From Ophiobolus disseminans (taxonomy: Eukaryota > Ascomycota > Dothideomycetes > Pleosporales > Phaeosphaeriaceae), in NCBI GenBank assembly GCA_010093685.1, contig MU006238.1:66129-130128 (forward strand): 64,000 nt of DNA, given 5' to 3'. Below the pieces are notes generated by a model. It made no database searches. It was not told the DNA's origin and saw only the letters and a list, made by a program, of their open reading frames with translations. Position numbers and translations under genes: made by a program. Positions within the stretch are counted from its first letter, which is position 1, and each line of letters opens with the position of its first letter. Below are positions 22,639 to 35,958 of this stretch, in pieces.

Positions 22639-23634
22639 GATATATTTCGAATAACTACAAGGGAACAGTATCGTCGAGGCTGCTGCTGATCAGATGTGAA
22701 GACCTATCTATATGCTTTAGCTAACTTCGTTTGGAGCGAACGAGGAGTCTAAAGCAAATCGCCACTTGTTCAAGTGCGAGGCCAGCGAACATATAGCTGG
22801 CAAACGAGAAACAATTCCGCCATTCGTCCTCGTGATGACGCATGAGCGTTCCCTATTCACGTGGCAGCTCGGCAGCCTGCGTTGAGGTTCAAGACCCGAG
22901 AAGCAAGCAACGCGCGTGAGTTCCACCGTGGGTGATTGCCCTATAAGCTAGGGTCGCTAGAAACGCCGAAATTGTGACATCTACAAATGAAGTGCGTTGG
23001 AGATGAGATGAGAGCCTCATGATAAGTGCGATGCGGCTCTTGACGTCGCGATGAAAGTCAATGCTTCGACGGCCTCGCCAAGCCCACGTGCTCCCCACCG
23101 ATTCGCCCTCCTCTCCTACCAACGCCACACTCCCCTTCCCACCACTCACCATCCCGTCCACGGATCTCCTCCCAAACCACACGTGCCCCATTCCCTCCAC
23201 CCCATTGCACCTTATCTGCCCTCCTCGCGCGGCCCTCGCCGCCCAATCTCAGCCCGCGCACCAATAACCACGCACCTTCCCAAAGCGGCGCCGCGCCGCG
23301 GACTTCCCGCGCCTCTCATAGGCCGCGCTCTCAACACGCGTTCGCGAGATATACATTGCCAAGTAGCGCAGAACTCTAGGACGACACCGGAGCCTTGCGA
23401 TGCACCTGCTGTGATAGGCATGAGCCAGGGATGATGAGTTAGGAACAGGATTAGAGGCTGCGGACGGTGGTGCCAGGAACCAGGTTAGCTATTGCGAGCG
23501 GCGGAGATGGGGGCTGGGGTGTGAGGGTTAGATGGGATTGGTATATATATATATATAAAGACTGCTGTGCTGTTGTAGGTAGGCTTGGTGTATGTAGAGC
23601 AACTCTCATTTTTACGCTCCCATACGACGCTGCA
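22639..23634. other. Promoter-side intergenic region
   Basis: This stretch lies between two divergent starts (22638 minus, 23635 plus). C-rich segments around 23090-23300 open long frames on both strands without any domain, which I treat as composition effects. A TA repeat near 23542 is listed separately. Confidence 0.4.
23542..23557. promoter_or_regulatory. TA dinucleotide run, TATA-like
   Basis: Eight consecutive TA units lie 78 nt upstream of the nuclease-like gene's ATG at 23635. The position fits a core-promoter TATA element, and its repeat nature would make its length variable between strains. Function is inference. Confidence 0.5.
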
Positions 23635-25831
23635 ATGGCGAACACTTTGCTCCGACTTGTTGCGCTCGCGGCTACTGCCTTGGCAACCACCATCGCGGAG
23701 ATCAATGGCGCGAAATTCCTCTCCCCGTTCAATGGACAGACCGTCTCCAATGTCTCCGGCATCATCACGGCCAAGGGCCCCGACGGGCTGTGGCTGCGCT
23801 CCACGACGCCCGACCGCGACGAACGAACCTCTGAATCCGTATACGTCTTTGGCCGCACATTTGGCGCCAACTTGACTGTTGGCGACGCGATTGTGGTTGG
23901 TGGACGGATCACCGAGTTTAGGAGCAATAGGGACTACTTGTACCTGACCGAGCTTGATCGCCCTGTTCTCGAGAAGCGCATTAGCAGTGGAAACAATGTC
24001 GACGCGCGGGTTATCGGCAAGGACACACGTGACCCGCCCACAGAGCAGTATAGCAGTCTCGACGGCGGAGATGTCTTCGCAGTTCCCAACAACAAGTCGC
24101 TCGTCAGCGTCGCGAACCCTACGCTCGAACCGCGCAAGTACGGTCTAGATTTCTGGGAGAGCTTGAGCGGCGAACTCGTCACTGTCAGGAAGCCCGTTGC
24201 GCTGACAAAGCCGAATAACTTTGGCGATACGTGGGTTGCTGGGAACTGGAAGCTGACGGGCAAGAACGACCGCGACGGGTTGACCATGACCGACAAAGAC
24301 GCGAACCCCGAGGCCATCTTGATCGGTTCGCCCCTCGACGGCACCAAGAACCCCACGACAACCAAGATGGGCGATGATGTCGAGGATATCACTGGTGTCG
24401 TTTCCTACGCCTTTGGCTTCTACCGCATCCTGCCCACGACCGCGTACAAAGTCACCAAGTCGCAGAAGCCTGTCCTGCCGAAGCCAACGAAGCTCGAATC
24501 GAGCGGAAAGTGCGACGGTATTACGGTCGGCGCGTACAATGTCGAGAACTTGGCTGCGAGCTCGTCCCATCACCCAGCGCTGGCAGCTCATATTGTCGAC
24601 TATTTGAAGAGCCCGGACATCATCTTTGTGCAAGAGGTTCAGGACGACAACGGCGTCACCAATGATGCAGGTAAGATTCTGGAAAGCAAACACAGCATGT
24701 ATGCACGCATGGTCTGACGGAGCTGTACGACTGTGTTCAACGTTCTCTGTGCGACGCTGCGAGTTGCTGGCCTGCGTGCAATTAGCCATGTATAGATCGT
24801 GTGCTGACTTGTCACAGTTGTATCCGCGAATTTGACCTTGACTACCCTGGCCAATGCCATCCGCACTGCTGGCGGACCACAGTACGCTTTCACCGATGTG
24901 GTTCCTGTCGACGACCAGGACGGCGGTGCTCCAGGAGGCAACATCCGGACTGCTTATCTGTATAAGCCTTCGCTCATACGTCTTTACAAGCCCAACCCAG
25001 GCGGTTCGTTGGACGCGAACGAAGTCCTGAATGGCCCGACATTGAAGTACAACCCAGGTCGCATTGATCCCACAAACGAGGCGTGGACTGCGAGCCGCAA
25101 ACCGCTCGTTGCGCAATGGGAGGTCATCAGCAGCAAGGGCTCCTCGAAGAAGGCTGACATCTTCTTCACCGTAAACGTACACTTTGGATCTAAAGGTGGA
25201 AGCAGCAGTCTGCACGGAGACGCACGGCCGCCCGTGAACGGGGGTGTAGACGACAGAATCACCCAATCCGTCCTGACAGCGAATTTCGTCAAGGTATGTC
25301 CGCTTCTCCCTTGCTGCTTATCATGCGGGTAAGCGCCGGTTAGGTGGCGGCCTGCATCGTAACAGCCGTGGTACACAAAAAGCGCCGTCTTCGCACAAAG
25401 GGAGGTTGTGTCTCGACGCGTGAAACACACAAAGAAGTAGCAGGTGACTGACGTACGATGTACAGGACATCCTGACAAAGGACAAGAACGCGCGAGTCAT
25501 CACTGCCGGAGACTTCAACGAGGTGAGTGGTCCATCGGCACTTGGTATAAGAAACACGCTAATTGAGCAGTTTACTTTTGTCGAACCGCTGGAGCAGTAC
25601 GTCAAGATTTCAGGCCTCAAGGACGCAGATGCCGCCGCCAAGATTGAGGAGCTGGAGCGGTACACTTATCTGTTCGATATGAACGCGCAGCAGCTCGACC
25701 ACATGTTTGTGTCGGACGCGCTTGCTAAGAAGGTCAAGTACGAGCATGTTCATGTAAACACCTGGCCGGAGTTCGCAGCACAGGTGTCGGATCATGATCC
25801 GTCAGTCGCAAGGCTAGACGTGTGCGCCTAG
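23635..25831 (+). CDS. Secreted endonuclease/exonuclease/phosphatase-fold protein (extracellular nuclease-like)
   Basis: Exons 23635-24670, 24818-25293, 25466-25522 and 25571-25831 encode about 609 residues. The start has a signal peptide (M-A-N-T-L-L-R-L-V-A-L-A-A-T-A-L-A). Residues about 30-110 resemble the OB-like domain found before the catalytic domain in bacterial ExeM/NucH-type nucleases. The DNase I-like domain follows: V-G-A-Y-N-V-E-N-L, then F-V-Q-E-V-Q-D-D, V-N-V-H-F-G-S-K-G-G, A-G-D-F-N-E at a splice junction, D-H-M-F-V-S-D and S-D-H-D-P-S. These are the metal-binding and catalytic Asn, Glu, His and Asp positions of the family, and all are present. The likely role is extracellular nucleic acid degradation; a phosphatase role is the alternative. 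Two introns are long for this window (147 and 172 nt). Confidence 0.88.
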
Positions 25832-27750
25832 GCGAGCAGACCCAGACCGCCGGAGTAGAGGATGTGTAAGATGAAATGTATGGTAGCGTACCGACTACAC
25901 GAAGTAATGACAGATATCAATGAAATGGCCCTGGAACTCACTGTGACTTGCAGAGTGCGGAAAGGAGAGATAGCGATTAGCTTGCGTCACGCATGCGTCT
26001 GTTAAGTCGTCAATTTTAAGCATATTGCGGCGTAGTTGTCGATGGAGGGCCTGAACTCTAGGGTCAGTCAGAGAAAGAAAGGGACCACGGTAGACAAGGG
26101 CGCGCCGCAATCTTGCGCTGGCCGGGCAGCCCTGACATTGGATGCCAGATTTGTCTTCAACGGCAAACGCCATCAATAGCGCGTCGAGATGACCATGCAG
26201 CGCATAAATATCAAATCCTGCCGAGCATCGTCAACGTCCAGTGGGATAAATCCAAATGCCACGCGACGGGCGCATGGCCGATCGGGTGGTGCACTCGCGG
26301 GCGGACCTTGGAGGCAGCCTTGGAGGGCTTGGTGGTGGTTCGGGGCAGCGCGATAATGACAAACCGAGCCTGGCGGGTACCAAAGCCACGTGTGGAGTCG
26401 CAGCGCATCCGCAGTCCAGGTCGGCAGCTGGTCGCACGCCGCCTCGAAACCCAGTTTCTGTCATACTGTTGCGCGGCGCGAGGAGGGGCCAGTCTCCAGA
26501 TTGGTTGCAAGGGAGCCCAGGAAGGTAGTGCGCACGGAAGAATGGAAGTGCTGGGCCGGGCGCTGCTTATTCAAGCGCTCTGGCCGATACGCGAGCGAAT
26601 CACGCGGGGTGCAATCCGTTTCCTTTTACCCGTCGGGCTCGAGGCTGGGCGCTGTCAGCGGGCGTCCTGCAGGCCAGCTATACTTGGCCCGGAAGATGCT
26701 GGCGGGAGTTGCGTTGGGTTGCGTTGCGTGCGGTGGGAGATCAGCGAATTCGTTGACGGGTGGGTCTTGCGGGGTGGTGTCTTCGGTGGATCCGGCGCCA
26801 AGGACTGACCCTGCTAGCGCCGTTCCCCGGTATGGGGAAGGCGGAGCGGACGCGCTGTGTGCTCCGCCGTGCAAACACCAGCGCTCCCAACGTCGTGCAA
26901 TTTGGCTCTCGTCAGACACTTCGCGAAATGAGCGAGGGGGCGCTTTGGCAAAGCTTGCATCCTGCCGGCTGAACAGGCTGCCTGCGCGTGTGCATCCTCA
27001 TGCGTGTCTGCGTGCTGGAGGCGTCGTGCCAAGGGCTTGGGTGGCGTTTTCTGCGCTGTCTGGCTGGCCACCGTAGCCTGCGCCCAGAAGTTCTATCTAC
27101 GCCGTCCCGGCCGTTCTGGAACGCAGTACTTTCCTGATCAGAGTGCCTGCTCCGGCTCGACGAGGGGCTCTGCCTAAAGTGCAGAGGCAGGTGAGTAGTG
27201 TGAGTCGGAGAGCCCGCAGAGCGACCGGTTGCGAGTCCGTCGTGAAGGCGTGCGTGCAGAGGCTGAAACCTAATCTAAGATGTGCCCTTTGTCTGGGACT
27301 GCAGCGAAATGAATGCCAGCGGAATATCGGTCAGGCTGACGACGGCGACACAAAGCCAAACGCGATCGTCGCAGCGGCAGTGCGACTGGGTTGACAAACG
27401 CGAGCGCAACGTGGTACAGCGGCCAATAAACGGTCCAAGGGGCGCCGTGGCAGCAGAAAGTCATGCCTCCTTTTAGCACGCATTCACGCTGCCACGCTTG
27501 GACACGGTGTTGTTGACGGGCCAAGCACGCCCACAGACCCGCTTCTTGCCCTGTCCTTGTCCCATCCAACCGCCCCATGGGGACCCGCGGCACGCTAATC
27601 GCCCTAGTGATATCAACCTAGCAGAAGCCCATTTCGTTTCGAAGCGAACAGCGACACAAGGCGCATGCGGACTGGCCAGAGTACATATAGAGACCCTGGG
27701 CTGCCCAATTCGTGTGTTCCCTCGACCACCTTCTGTACCTCTCCAGCACC
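25832..27750. other. GC-rich intergenic region upstream of the permease
   Basis: About 1.9 kb with no supported gene. From roughly 26250 to 27250 it is GC-rich, so stop codons are rare and frames of 80-230 codons overlap in several phases on both strands; none has a domain or splice logic. It includes the permease promoter. Confidence 0.4.
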
Positions 27751-29463
27751 ATGGCCACCTTCGAAAAGCAACCGGGGCTCGAGGCTGCCCACCCTCAAGT
27801 CGAAAAGTCCAATGTCATCGCCAGCGATGTCAGCAGCTCGCAGATTAGCCAGCCGGGCGACTATGACGGCGACCTGCCCGACCCTGATGTTGGCAAGTCC
27901 GACGAGGAGCGCGCAAAGCTTGTACGACCTGCTCTGATTGCCCCTTGCCACCGTCTTCATGCTGACCCCGCCTAGGACAAAGCACTCGTGAGGAAGATCG
28001 ATCTGTGGCTCATCCCATGGCTGTCGCTCCTGTATCTGCTGTCCTTCTTGGACCGAACCAACATCGGAAATGCTCGCGCCACCATTCCCAGTGTCGAGAA
28101 GACGCTCCACATGGGTGGTCGTGACTACAACCTCGCCCTGACCATCTTCTTCATCTCCTATGCTGGTTTCGAGCCCCTCACCAACATCGCCATCAAGAGG
28201 TGGTCTCCCCGTGTCTTTTTCACGGCCATTATCCTGTCCTGGGGTATCATCATGACGCTCATGGGTGTTGTCCACAACAAACAGGGACTGCTCGCCTGCC
28301 GTTGGTTCCTCGGTATCGCTGAGGCCGGTCTCTTCCCCGGTGTCAACTACTACCTCTCGTAAGATGCTCTCCTATAAGTATTCCAGCTCTTCATTCTGAC
28401 CTGCTGCTAGCTGCTGGTACAAGCGCCAGGAACTCGGTTTCCGTGCTGCTCTGTTCTTCTCCGCCGCTGCTCTCGCTGGATCTTTCGGTGGTCTGTTGGC
28501 CGCTGCCATTACCCAGATGAACGGCGTCGCCGGCTACGAAGGGTACGTATTCATTCCTGGCTCTTCCGCGAATCTTTCACTGACATTGCCATTAGATGGC
28601 GCTGGATCTTTATTATTGAGGGTCTCATGACCGTTTTCGTCGGCTTCTTCTGCTGGTGGATGGTTTTCAACTTCCCCGACACCGCCACCTTCCTCACCGC
28701 CGATGAGAAGCTCCGCGCTATGCGCCGTCTCCGCGCCGATGGCCAGGCCCGCGCTGCCGTTGGAAAGATCGACAGCAGGCACGTAAAGGCTGCTCTCGTC
28801 GACTGGAAGACCTGGGGATATGCCGTCATTTACATGGGCTGCCTTTGCCCCCTTTACTGCTTCTCGCTCTTCTTGCCCACGATTCTTCAGGGTATGGGCT
28901 ACAAGGGAACCAAGCTCCAGCTCTTGTCCGTTCCTCCCTACGCCGTTGCCGCCACCATGACCGTCGTCGTTGGATGGATTGCCGACAGGACCAAGTGGCG
29001 TGGCTACTGCAATATGGCCATCTCTTTCATTGGATGCATCGGTTTCGCCATGTTGCTCGCCACCACCAACGTCCACGTCCAATACGCTGGCACCTTCCTC
29101 GGCGCCGTCGGCATCTACCCCACTGTATCCAACACTTTGACTTGGGCATCTAACAACGTCGAGGGGTCGCTCAAGCGCGGTGTCATGGTCGGTGTCGTCG
29201 TCGGCTGGGGCAACATGAACGGTGTCGTTTCCTCCAACATCTACAGCCCCAAGGAGAAGCCACATTACCGCACTGGCCACAGCATCGTCTTGGCCTATAT
29301 GGCTGTCTTCCTGTTCGGCGGAACTGTCTTCATGCACTTTATGCTCAAGCGCGAGAACAGCCTCCGCAAGGCCGGCAAGCGCGACGATCTTCTTGTTGGC
29401 AAGACCGAGTCCGAGATCGAGGTGCTGGGCGACAAGAGGCCCGACTTCTTCTATGTCACCTAA
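27751..29463 (+). CDS. MFS permease of the allantoate/nicotinate (Dal5/Tna1) anion:cation symporter type
   Basis: Exons 27751-27921, 27976-28358, 28411-28542 and 28596-29463 encode about 517 residues. A soluble acidic N-terminus of about 65 residues precedes the first membrane helix (W-L-I-P-W-L-S-L-L-Y-L-L-S-F-L-D-R-T-N-I-G-N-A). The family marks are D-R-T-N-I-G-N-A, R-W-F-L-G-I-A-E-A-G-L-F-P-G in helix 4, W-R-W-I-F-I-I-E-G at helix 6, and G-W-I-A-D-R-T-K-W-R-G in the loop before the later helices. Twelve helices are expected. Relatives import small carboxylates such as allantoate, nicotinate, pantothenate or biotin precursors at the plasma membrane; the substrate here cannot be read from sequence. 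The length is normal. No clustered metabolic genes suggest a substrate. Confidence 0.93.
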
Positions 29464-31457
29464 GCGGGGCAGTTTCTTTCTTCTTATATATGCCGTCCGG
29501 TTCAATTGAAGATCGTCGTAAACCGAGAGCATCTATTTCGCGCCAGGGAGACGGTCGTCCCAAGGCGTCGGGTTGCCTACAAAAAGTTCCAACCTGTTTA
29601 ATGTTACCTGGATTTCTGTACTAGGGATAGACTCTTGTAGAGGTGCATCATTCTGCGTGAGCCAAGATTGAAAAGACATAATTACCACTGAACAACTTTC
29701 TCCATCTTGTGGCGTTTTTCCTGTAAAGTTTTGAGAATGTGCCGCTTGGCAGGATAATCATCTGGCCTGTCGACCGTGACCTCGGGCTCTGATCAGCGAT
29801 GCACGGTGTTTTAGCCGCACGACATCCGGCTGCCCGAGTGGTCGAGTCATGTTCGTCGATCAACACAACGTCGATGGACTGAAGTATAGCAGTTTGACTG
29901 TCTTCAATGTGCGCAAAGACGGACGTTGTAAGACGAGGAGTGCCGTACGTCTTCGAAAAGGATGTGGGCGGACGGTATGTATGCGCTATCCACCAGCCGT
30001 CGGAGGGACCCGCATCCCTGCGACGGATGAAGATACCCAGCCTGGGTGATTCGAAGCGATGTCATAGAAAGACCCGTGAACAACCAAGATGACCATAAAC
30101 ATCCGAGGAAGCTGCGTCCAGCAGTCTGACTCAGCAAGCGGAGGTGAAGACGGTGAGGGTGAAGCTGCCTCGTACCGACGTCCAAGCCAGTATGAACACC
30201 AGTCCAACTTCGCAGCACCTCGACGAGTGTACTTTCCGCGCGTCTCAGCACCAAAAGCTAGGAGGCCACAGAAGTCCGAGAAAAAGAGTGAGTGAAAGTG
30301 TCGTCGAGGTCGCAACTTCCGTCCCGCGAAAAATGCAGAAATTCAGCTCCAGCTCACCTTCCAACTCACCAAACGCTAAAAATTAGTCCCAATTTCACTC
30401 CCCTGCTCTCCAAACCAGACTCATCCAGTCAAAGTCTTCTTCATGCCAAACACCATAGTGACGCACACGTTGAGTAGACTCGTTTTTGTACTCGAAGTTG
30501 AGGCGCAGTTACCACGCTTCGTAGCCGAAACCGCAAAAAACGTCGCGCGCACGGAAGAGGCCTGGGTGCATGGCTCTTGTTTTGCGTATATGTATATTCT
30601 GGGTATAGCGATGCGGTCGTGTGTGAAAAGTGTTTGGACGGTGTGTATGTAGATCAGGGCGTTGAGCTGCGAGGCATGGTGGTGGAGGAGAAGATATGTT
30701 TTCGAATCCCAAGTGTAGATGAATGTTCGTCGAGTCCAAAAAGAGGTGCAAACAGACCCCATCACCAACGCGGGTGTTCAAATAGTTCAACGTATCATTC
30801 ACCGTTGCTTAAAACACAAGCACAAGCGGCACATGGAAGTACATACTTCCCAGGGAAAGACGAACTACCGATAGATATACCCACCCACCTACCCACTCCG
30901 CCAAACACTAACATACTTTCCGCCATGCATATGCCTTCATCCCCAAGACCCCATTCTTAAACTTCCCCATTGGTTACCAAGCCACTGGCTCGAAATGCGG
31001 TGCTGCGCCAAGCGGCATGTGTGGCGCGGCGGAGACATTCCCGCTTGGCTACGATGCCGTGGGGCGCTGCATGTACGCGTTCAAATGCTGAGAGAAACGC
31101 GTAGGATGCGCAAGCGGGAAAAGGGTATCCGAAAAAGTAAGCAATAGCATGGGAAGGGGTATGAAAACGCAAAACTCGAGGCCTTATTGGGTTTGAGGTA
31201 CCTTATACTTTGCAATGAGAATAAGAATACCTAGGTAATAAAGGAAAGCAGACGACCTGCCCACCCCATCAAAAAGCCTCGTGTATCTTCTGCGCCTAAA
31301 AACGCCTATCCTCACCAAAAAGAGTCGAGAAAGCATGAAATGAAATGACGTGCAAGGCTCCATGCCGTCGGCGAAGTACCCGTTCCCAAGCCCTCCGCCT
31401 CGCGCCCAAGAAGATCACAAGCCGGCACGTTTTTCCGCCCATGACTCCATTCCAAAC
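29464..31457. other. Intergenic, convergent 3' ends
   Basis: Two kilobases between the permease stop and the SNF2 gene stop. Short frames overlap on both strands without domains. I see no gene, though 2 kb is generous for two 3' untranslated regions and a non-coding transcript is possible. Confidence 0.4.
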
Positions 31458-34400
31458 CTACCGGAACAAACTTCTTAGCTCCTCGAGACGCTGCTTGGTC
31501 TGCTCCTCCTTGCTCAAGCGCTGCCGGGCAAGCGTCAAGTCCGCCAGCATCTTCTTCTTCTGCTGGAGCTCCACCATCTTCTCTTCAAAGCTGTTATCCA
31601 TGACGAAGCGCTTGATCATGACCTCCCTGTCCTGACCGAGGCGGTGCACGCGGTCGACGGCTTGGGCTTCTGCGGCGGGGTTGAACTGCGGCTCCATCAT
31701 GAAGACTTTGTTGGCAGTTGTGAGGTTGAGACCTAGACCACCTGCGCCGATGGAGACGAGCATGACGTGTATGGAGGGGTCTTCGCGGAAAATGCGCATG
31801 GATTTGTCGCGTGCGTCGCGGGACATGCGGCCGTCGAGGCGGCAGTATGTGTGTTGGTGGTTCTTGAGCGCGATCTCGATGAGGTCGAGGTGCGTGGTCC
31901 AGCAGGAGAAGACGACGCTCTTAATGGGTCGCTCGTCCGGGTGCGCCTCGCTCCAATCCCTATGGTCTTGTAGATCGTTGAGAAGCGCTTGAGTCTTCGT
32001 AGACGGGCCGTTGTAGCTGCCGATCTTCTTCGACAGTCTGATGCATGGTTAGTACAAGTTGCGCCAGCATTAAGAACAAACATACTTGGGGTCCTTGCGA
32101 ATTCGCTCACGCTCCTCCTGGTACTCGCGATATTCGCTCCGCTTGAGTTCAAATGCTCTCGGCATGTTGCGGTCCTCGCAGATCTGGCACTGCACATAGC
32201 CATCGGGCAATGTGAACTTCGTCCACTGCTGCCTCAGCTTCTGGAGATGCTTAGGGCAGACGATGTGATAGCATGAAGTCATATAGCCGATAGTATCGGG
32301 CACATCGCCATCGTCATCTTCATCATCGGTATCGACTGCAAGCACTGATTGCTTCTGGCCTGCAATCATACCGCAGAAGGCGCAGTCATCGTTATCGGTT
32401 TGATCCAATAAGTCGAGCATTTCGTATGCTTGTTGACGGTTAAGAGCTGGTACTCCTGATTCTTCTTCACCAATCTCCTAATGATACGGTCAGTATTCCA
32501 TTCATATATAGGTTGTACACAGCGACTTACCATCGGGTTGTCGTACGTCATACCATCTGTTGTTTTCAATGCGTCGTCGCTGAGCAAGTCCCTGCCATGC
32601 GCGCAGAGCAATCGCATATTCAAAATTGCAGTCAGAATCCGAGCATAAGTATTTCCCACCATCTTGTCGCCAGAGGTAGCAATGTTGACCTTGCGCATCG
32701 TGTCCTTCTCGAACCAATCGTGAAGACGACGCTCATCTGGTGAAAATTGCAGCTTCACGACTAGATCATTGCGAGCGGGAACTTCGTCCTTGATAATCTC
32801 CTTTGTGCGGCGCATCGTGACAGTACTGACGAGGAGTTGCAGCTTGGGAACAACTTCGGGGTCCGCGGCCTTGAAAGGGTTGACGACATGCATGTTGAAG
32901 CCATGGGTGGTGTTGAAGGGCGCGAGCTGAATGAAGTTGAAAAGTGCACCCAGATCTTCGAGACGATTCTGAACGGGCGTACCAGTCACAGCCCATCGGC
33001 GCTGTCCGAAGAGCATACAAGTGGCCTTGGACTGTTGAGTAGGGTTACGGATGGTGTGAGCCTCGTCAAGTACAATGCGGAACCAGTTGATGTGAGGCAA
33101 TGCTCGCTTCCTGTCCAAAATATCTTTTGCGATGATATGGTAGGTCGTGATAACGATGTCGAAACCAGCGAGCTCTCTGTAATCCTGGCTGAAGCGCTCG
33201 CTGCCGTGATACCGCGTCCATCGTAGCCTGCTCTTGCCAGCCGGGAAATGCTCGTTGATTTGTTCTTTCCAATTGGTCATCGTGCTGAGTGGGCATACAA
33301 GAAGTGTCGCTTTGCTGTTGACAAGAGGCTGAATCATGTTGGAACCTTGGGACACCGGAGGCGGCTTTTTGCTGGCAAATGCCTGGGCTGCCACGATTGA
33401 TTCGTTGTCGGCCACGAGGGACAGAACGCTCAAAGTCTTCCCCAGGCCCATCTCATCGGCCAGAATTCCACCGCGGCAGCCTCTGGGCTTCGCAGCAGTC
33501 TCCTCGCCTGTGATGATGTGGATGTATGACTTGCGGCCGTTGTCTCGATAATGTGGCTTCCACAGACTGTCCTTGCGATCATCGTGCTCTATACCACTAT
33601 GGTCCTGCTCTTTGTCCCACATGAAGTACAATGCCTGCTTTTGATGTGGATACAGTTCAGTCTTGATGTGTTCCGAAGGCTCCCGGGTTGGAACCTCTTC
33701 AGACTTGCTGACCACCGTGTCGAATACGTCCGCGACATCAGCCCGGATCTCGTCAACGCTTCGAAGTACGTAGTTACTGCCTGGAGCTCCTGGAGCTGAT
33801 GCTTGCTGCTGGGTGAATTGCTCGGCCTGGAAGTCGGGGCGTATGGCTTGCATTCGAGTCAGGGAATCGCCATCTTGGGGGTTGAAATAGTCGTAACGCT
33901 GTAGTTCGAATTGAGGACGAGCAAGCAAGATATTCTTTGCTTTGAGGTATTTGCCAATGTCGTGGGCATACTTTCGGGGGCAGTATAGCTGGAGAGTCAA
34001 GCCAATGAGCGCAGAAAAGGAGGAGCCCGGTGCCCCTTCGTTAGCTTGCTTCCGCCGCGGCTCGGTCCAGACCATCCATAGCAGGCCATTTGCTTTTGAA
34101 GCGTCGATGAGAGGACAGAGACCGTTTGCCGACTTCAAATCAACTTTGCCAAACTCTTTGCCGGTAGGATCGGTGACCATGATGCCGAGATGGCCTAAGC
34201 TGCTTCCTGATCGGCGGAGGGCAACCTTTATCCTACCCTGCTGGCCGCTGTTTCCAGTGTACTTTCTGGGATCCGGGAAAGGAACTGAGTGCGCTTGAAT
34301 GTAGCATTGTTTAACCTTGCCAATGCATATAGTCTCCATCATGTTGTCGCCAACAACCTGCAGCTCTTCGTCGTCGGCTATCGAGTGGTTAGCATCATCA

Positions 34401-35001
34401 GAGCCCTGTAGGTTTCAGGGTACTCACACATCGTCAGGTCGATCGAAGGTCCTTGCTGCTGCGGTATTGGAGCGTGTCCGTTGGAGTGGGAGTGGGAGTT
34501 CTGGAGGCCGAGAGCGCTGCCGCCAAAGCTCGAGCCGTTAGTGGTCTTCTTGCTCTCGTCAGTCTTGATGCGCTTCGCCGGAGATGCAGTGCGCTCTTGA
34601 ACGTTGTGAAGGCGCTCGACGAGGGAGACTTGGCCGGCGATAGTGGGGTCTGTTCGTCCGCGGTCGGCGTCACCTCCAGATGATGCAGGGCGCTTCGAGT
34701 TCGCTGATTTGGGGTTGAGAAGTGCGCGCGGGTCGAAAGAGGGTGTTTGCGGAATGGGCGCGACATTATTGTTGTTGTGGTTGCTAGGGTGCGCAATTGC
34801 GTCACCTGACAAATGTGCGGTTAGCTCTGGAAGATATTCGGTGAAGGGAATGGCGGGCTCAAAGTCGAGCGCGGAATCATCAGGAAAGTTGAACAGGTTG
34901 AAGCTGGCTGATGGCGGCTCATACACGGCCAACGATGAGTTGGTCGACGCGTCTGAACCAGGGCTGTCCGCCATCTCGATGTCAGGCATGAGGTCTTGCA
35001 T
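31458..35001 (-). CDS. SNF2-family ATPase with RING-like insert (RAD5/HLTF/RAD16 group)
   Basis: Exons 35001-34428, 34377-32531, 32477-32086 and 32037-31458 give about 1130 residues. A disordered N-terminus of about 190 residues is followed by a globular region before the motor. The ATPase motifs are intact: A-D-E-M-G-L-G-K-T (Walker A, about 502-506), L-D-E-A-H (about 629-632), T-G-T-P-V-Q-N, and C-terminal G-A-G-G-L-G-L-N-L and Q-A-V-D-R-V-H-R-L-G-Q. Between the two halves, exon 3 carries a Cys/His cluster: C-A-F-C-G, C-Y-H-I-V-C-P-K-H, then C-Q-I-C. This is a RING-type insert as in RAD5, RAD16 and HLTF, which act in chromatin remodelling, DNA damage tolerance and ubiquitin transfer. Whether the insert still binds an E2 is uncertain because its spacing is loose. 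It is probably nuclear. Confidence 0.92.
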
Positions 35002-35958
35002 GATCCGCGTAGGTCGCGATCAGTTGCTAGGAGAGTGATCTTGATCTGTGATGAAGAAGAGTGGAAGAGAGCTAGAGGAAAGAAACGAGGGATATGTACC
35101 TCTTTGACGTGCCCGCCGTGGGTTAAGTAATAGAGCCGGGTTCATAGTAGGCAGCTACAAACGAAAATGGCACAGGTGATAGAAGCCTTTCGCGCCCCAG
35201 GTGAGAGACGCAAGTTTTTTGCTCTCCAGCTCTGATCCCAACGACTAGATAGTGGCGATGCAATCTGATGTTGGGCGCCAAGGGGTGGTACTGCTCGCCG
35301 CCACAGATGCCACGCTCGTGAAGTAGTCCACCTTCAACGTATTTTGGTACGGTGCGCGTTCGGACGATATGAACCCTGAAGAATAGGCTGCGAGCAGAGG
35401 GTCCAACCGTGACCGGGAGTGTCTTGCGCCGGCTCCTCAGTACTTATCGGGCGGCCGAGTGAGCGAGGGTAGGCGTCGGATTTCGCGACGCAGCGGACCG
35501 TCTGCACCGAAAAACAACATGTGCGCTTTGAGATGATGTGCGGATGGAATAGCAGCGCAGGGCGCGTGGGTTGGGATGGCGCTGGTGCCTTTCGTGCTGG
35601 GTGCGAGAAGTCATGGTTCACTCGGTGGCTAGTGGGTCATCTGACCGTCGTACACTTCAACATGCGGCAAATATACAGCATCCGAACATACATTGAAACA
35701 CGGTCAAAGGGGGTCGCAGGCAAGGTGTGAAGCAGATGACCATGTTGCAATCTCTGTGCTACATAGCACATGTGGAAAGGACGGCGCATTGCTTCCGCCG
35801 TTGTTGTGTTCTGGAAGGTCGTAGTATTACAAGCCCAAGATGAATGCGCCACACATGCAACCTAACTCGCTAAAAACGCCTGCTATGCAAGTCTTCCCAT
35901 GGTACTACAACAAAGAGCATGTGATCTACAGTACAACAGTGGCAATATGCTATCGCAA
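35002..35958. other. Intergenic, SNF2 gene promoter and PI 4-kinase 3' region
   Basis: Both flanking genes are on the minus strand, so this holds the SNF2 gene promoter and the 3' untranslated region of the kinase gene. No gene is seen. Confidence 0.45.

Noticed and set aside
26113..27076. Two long plus-strand frames (231 and 228 codons) and antisense partners
   Set aside because: They overlap in different phases in GC-rich DNA, have no domain, and look like composition effects.
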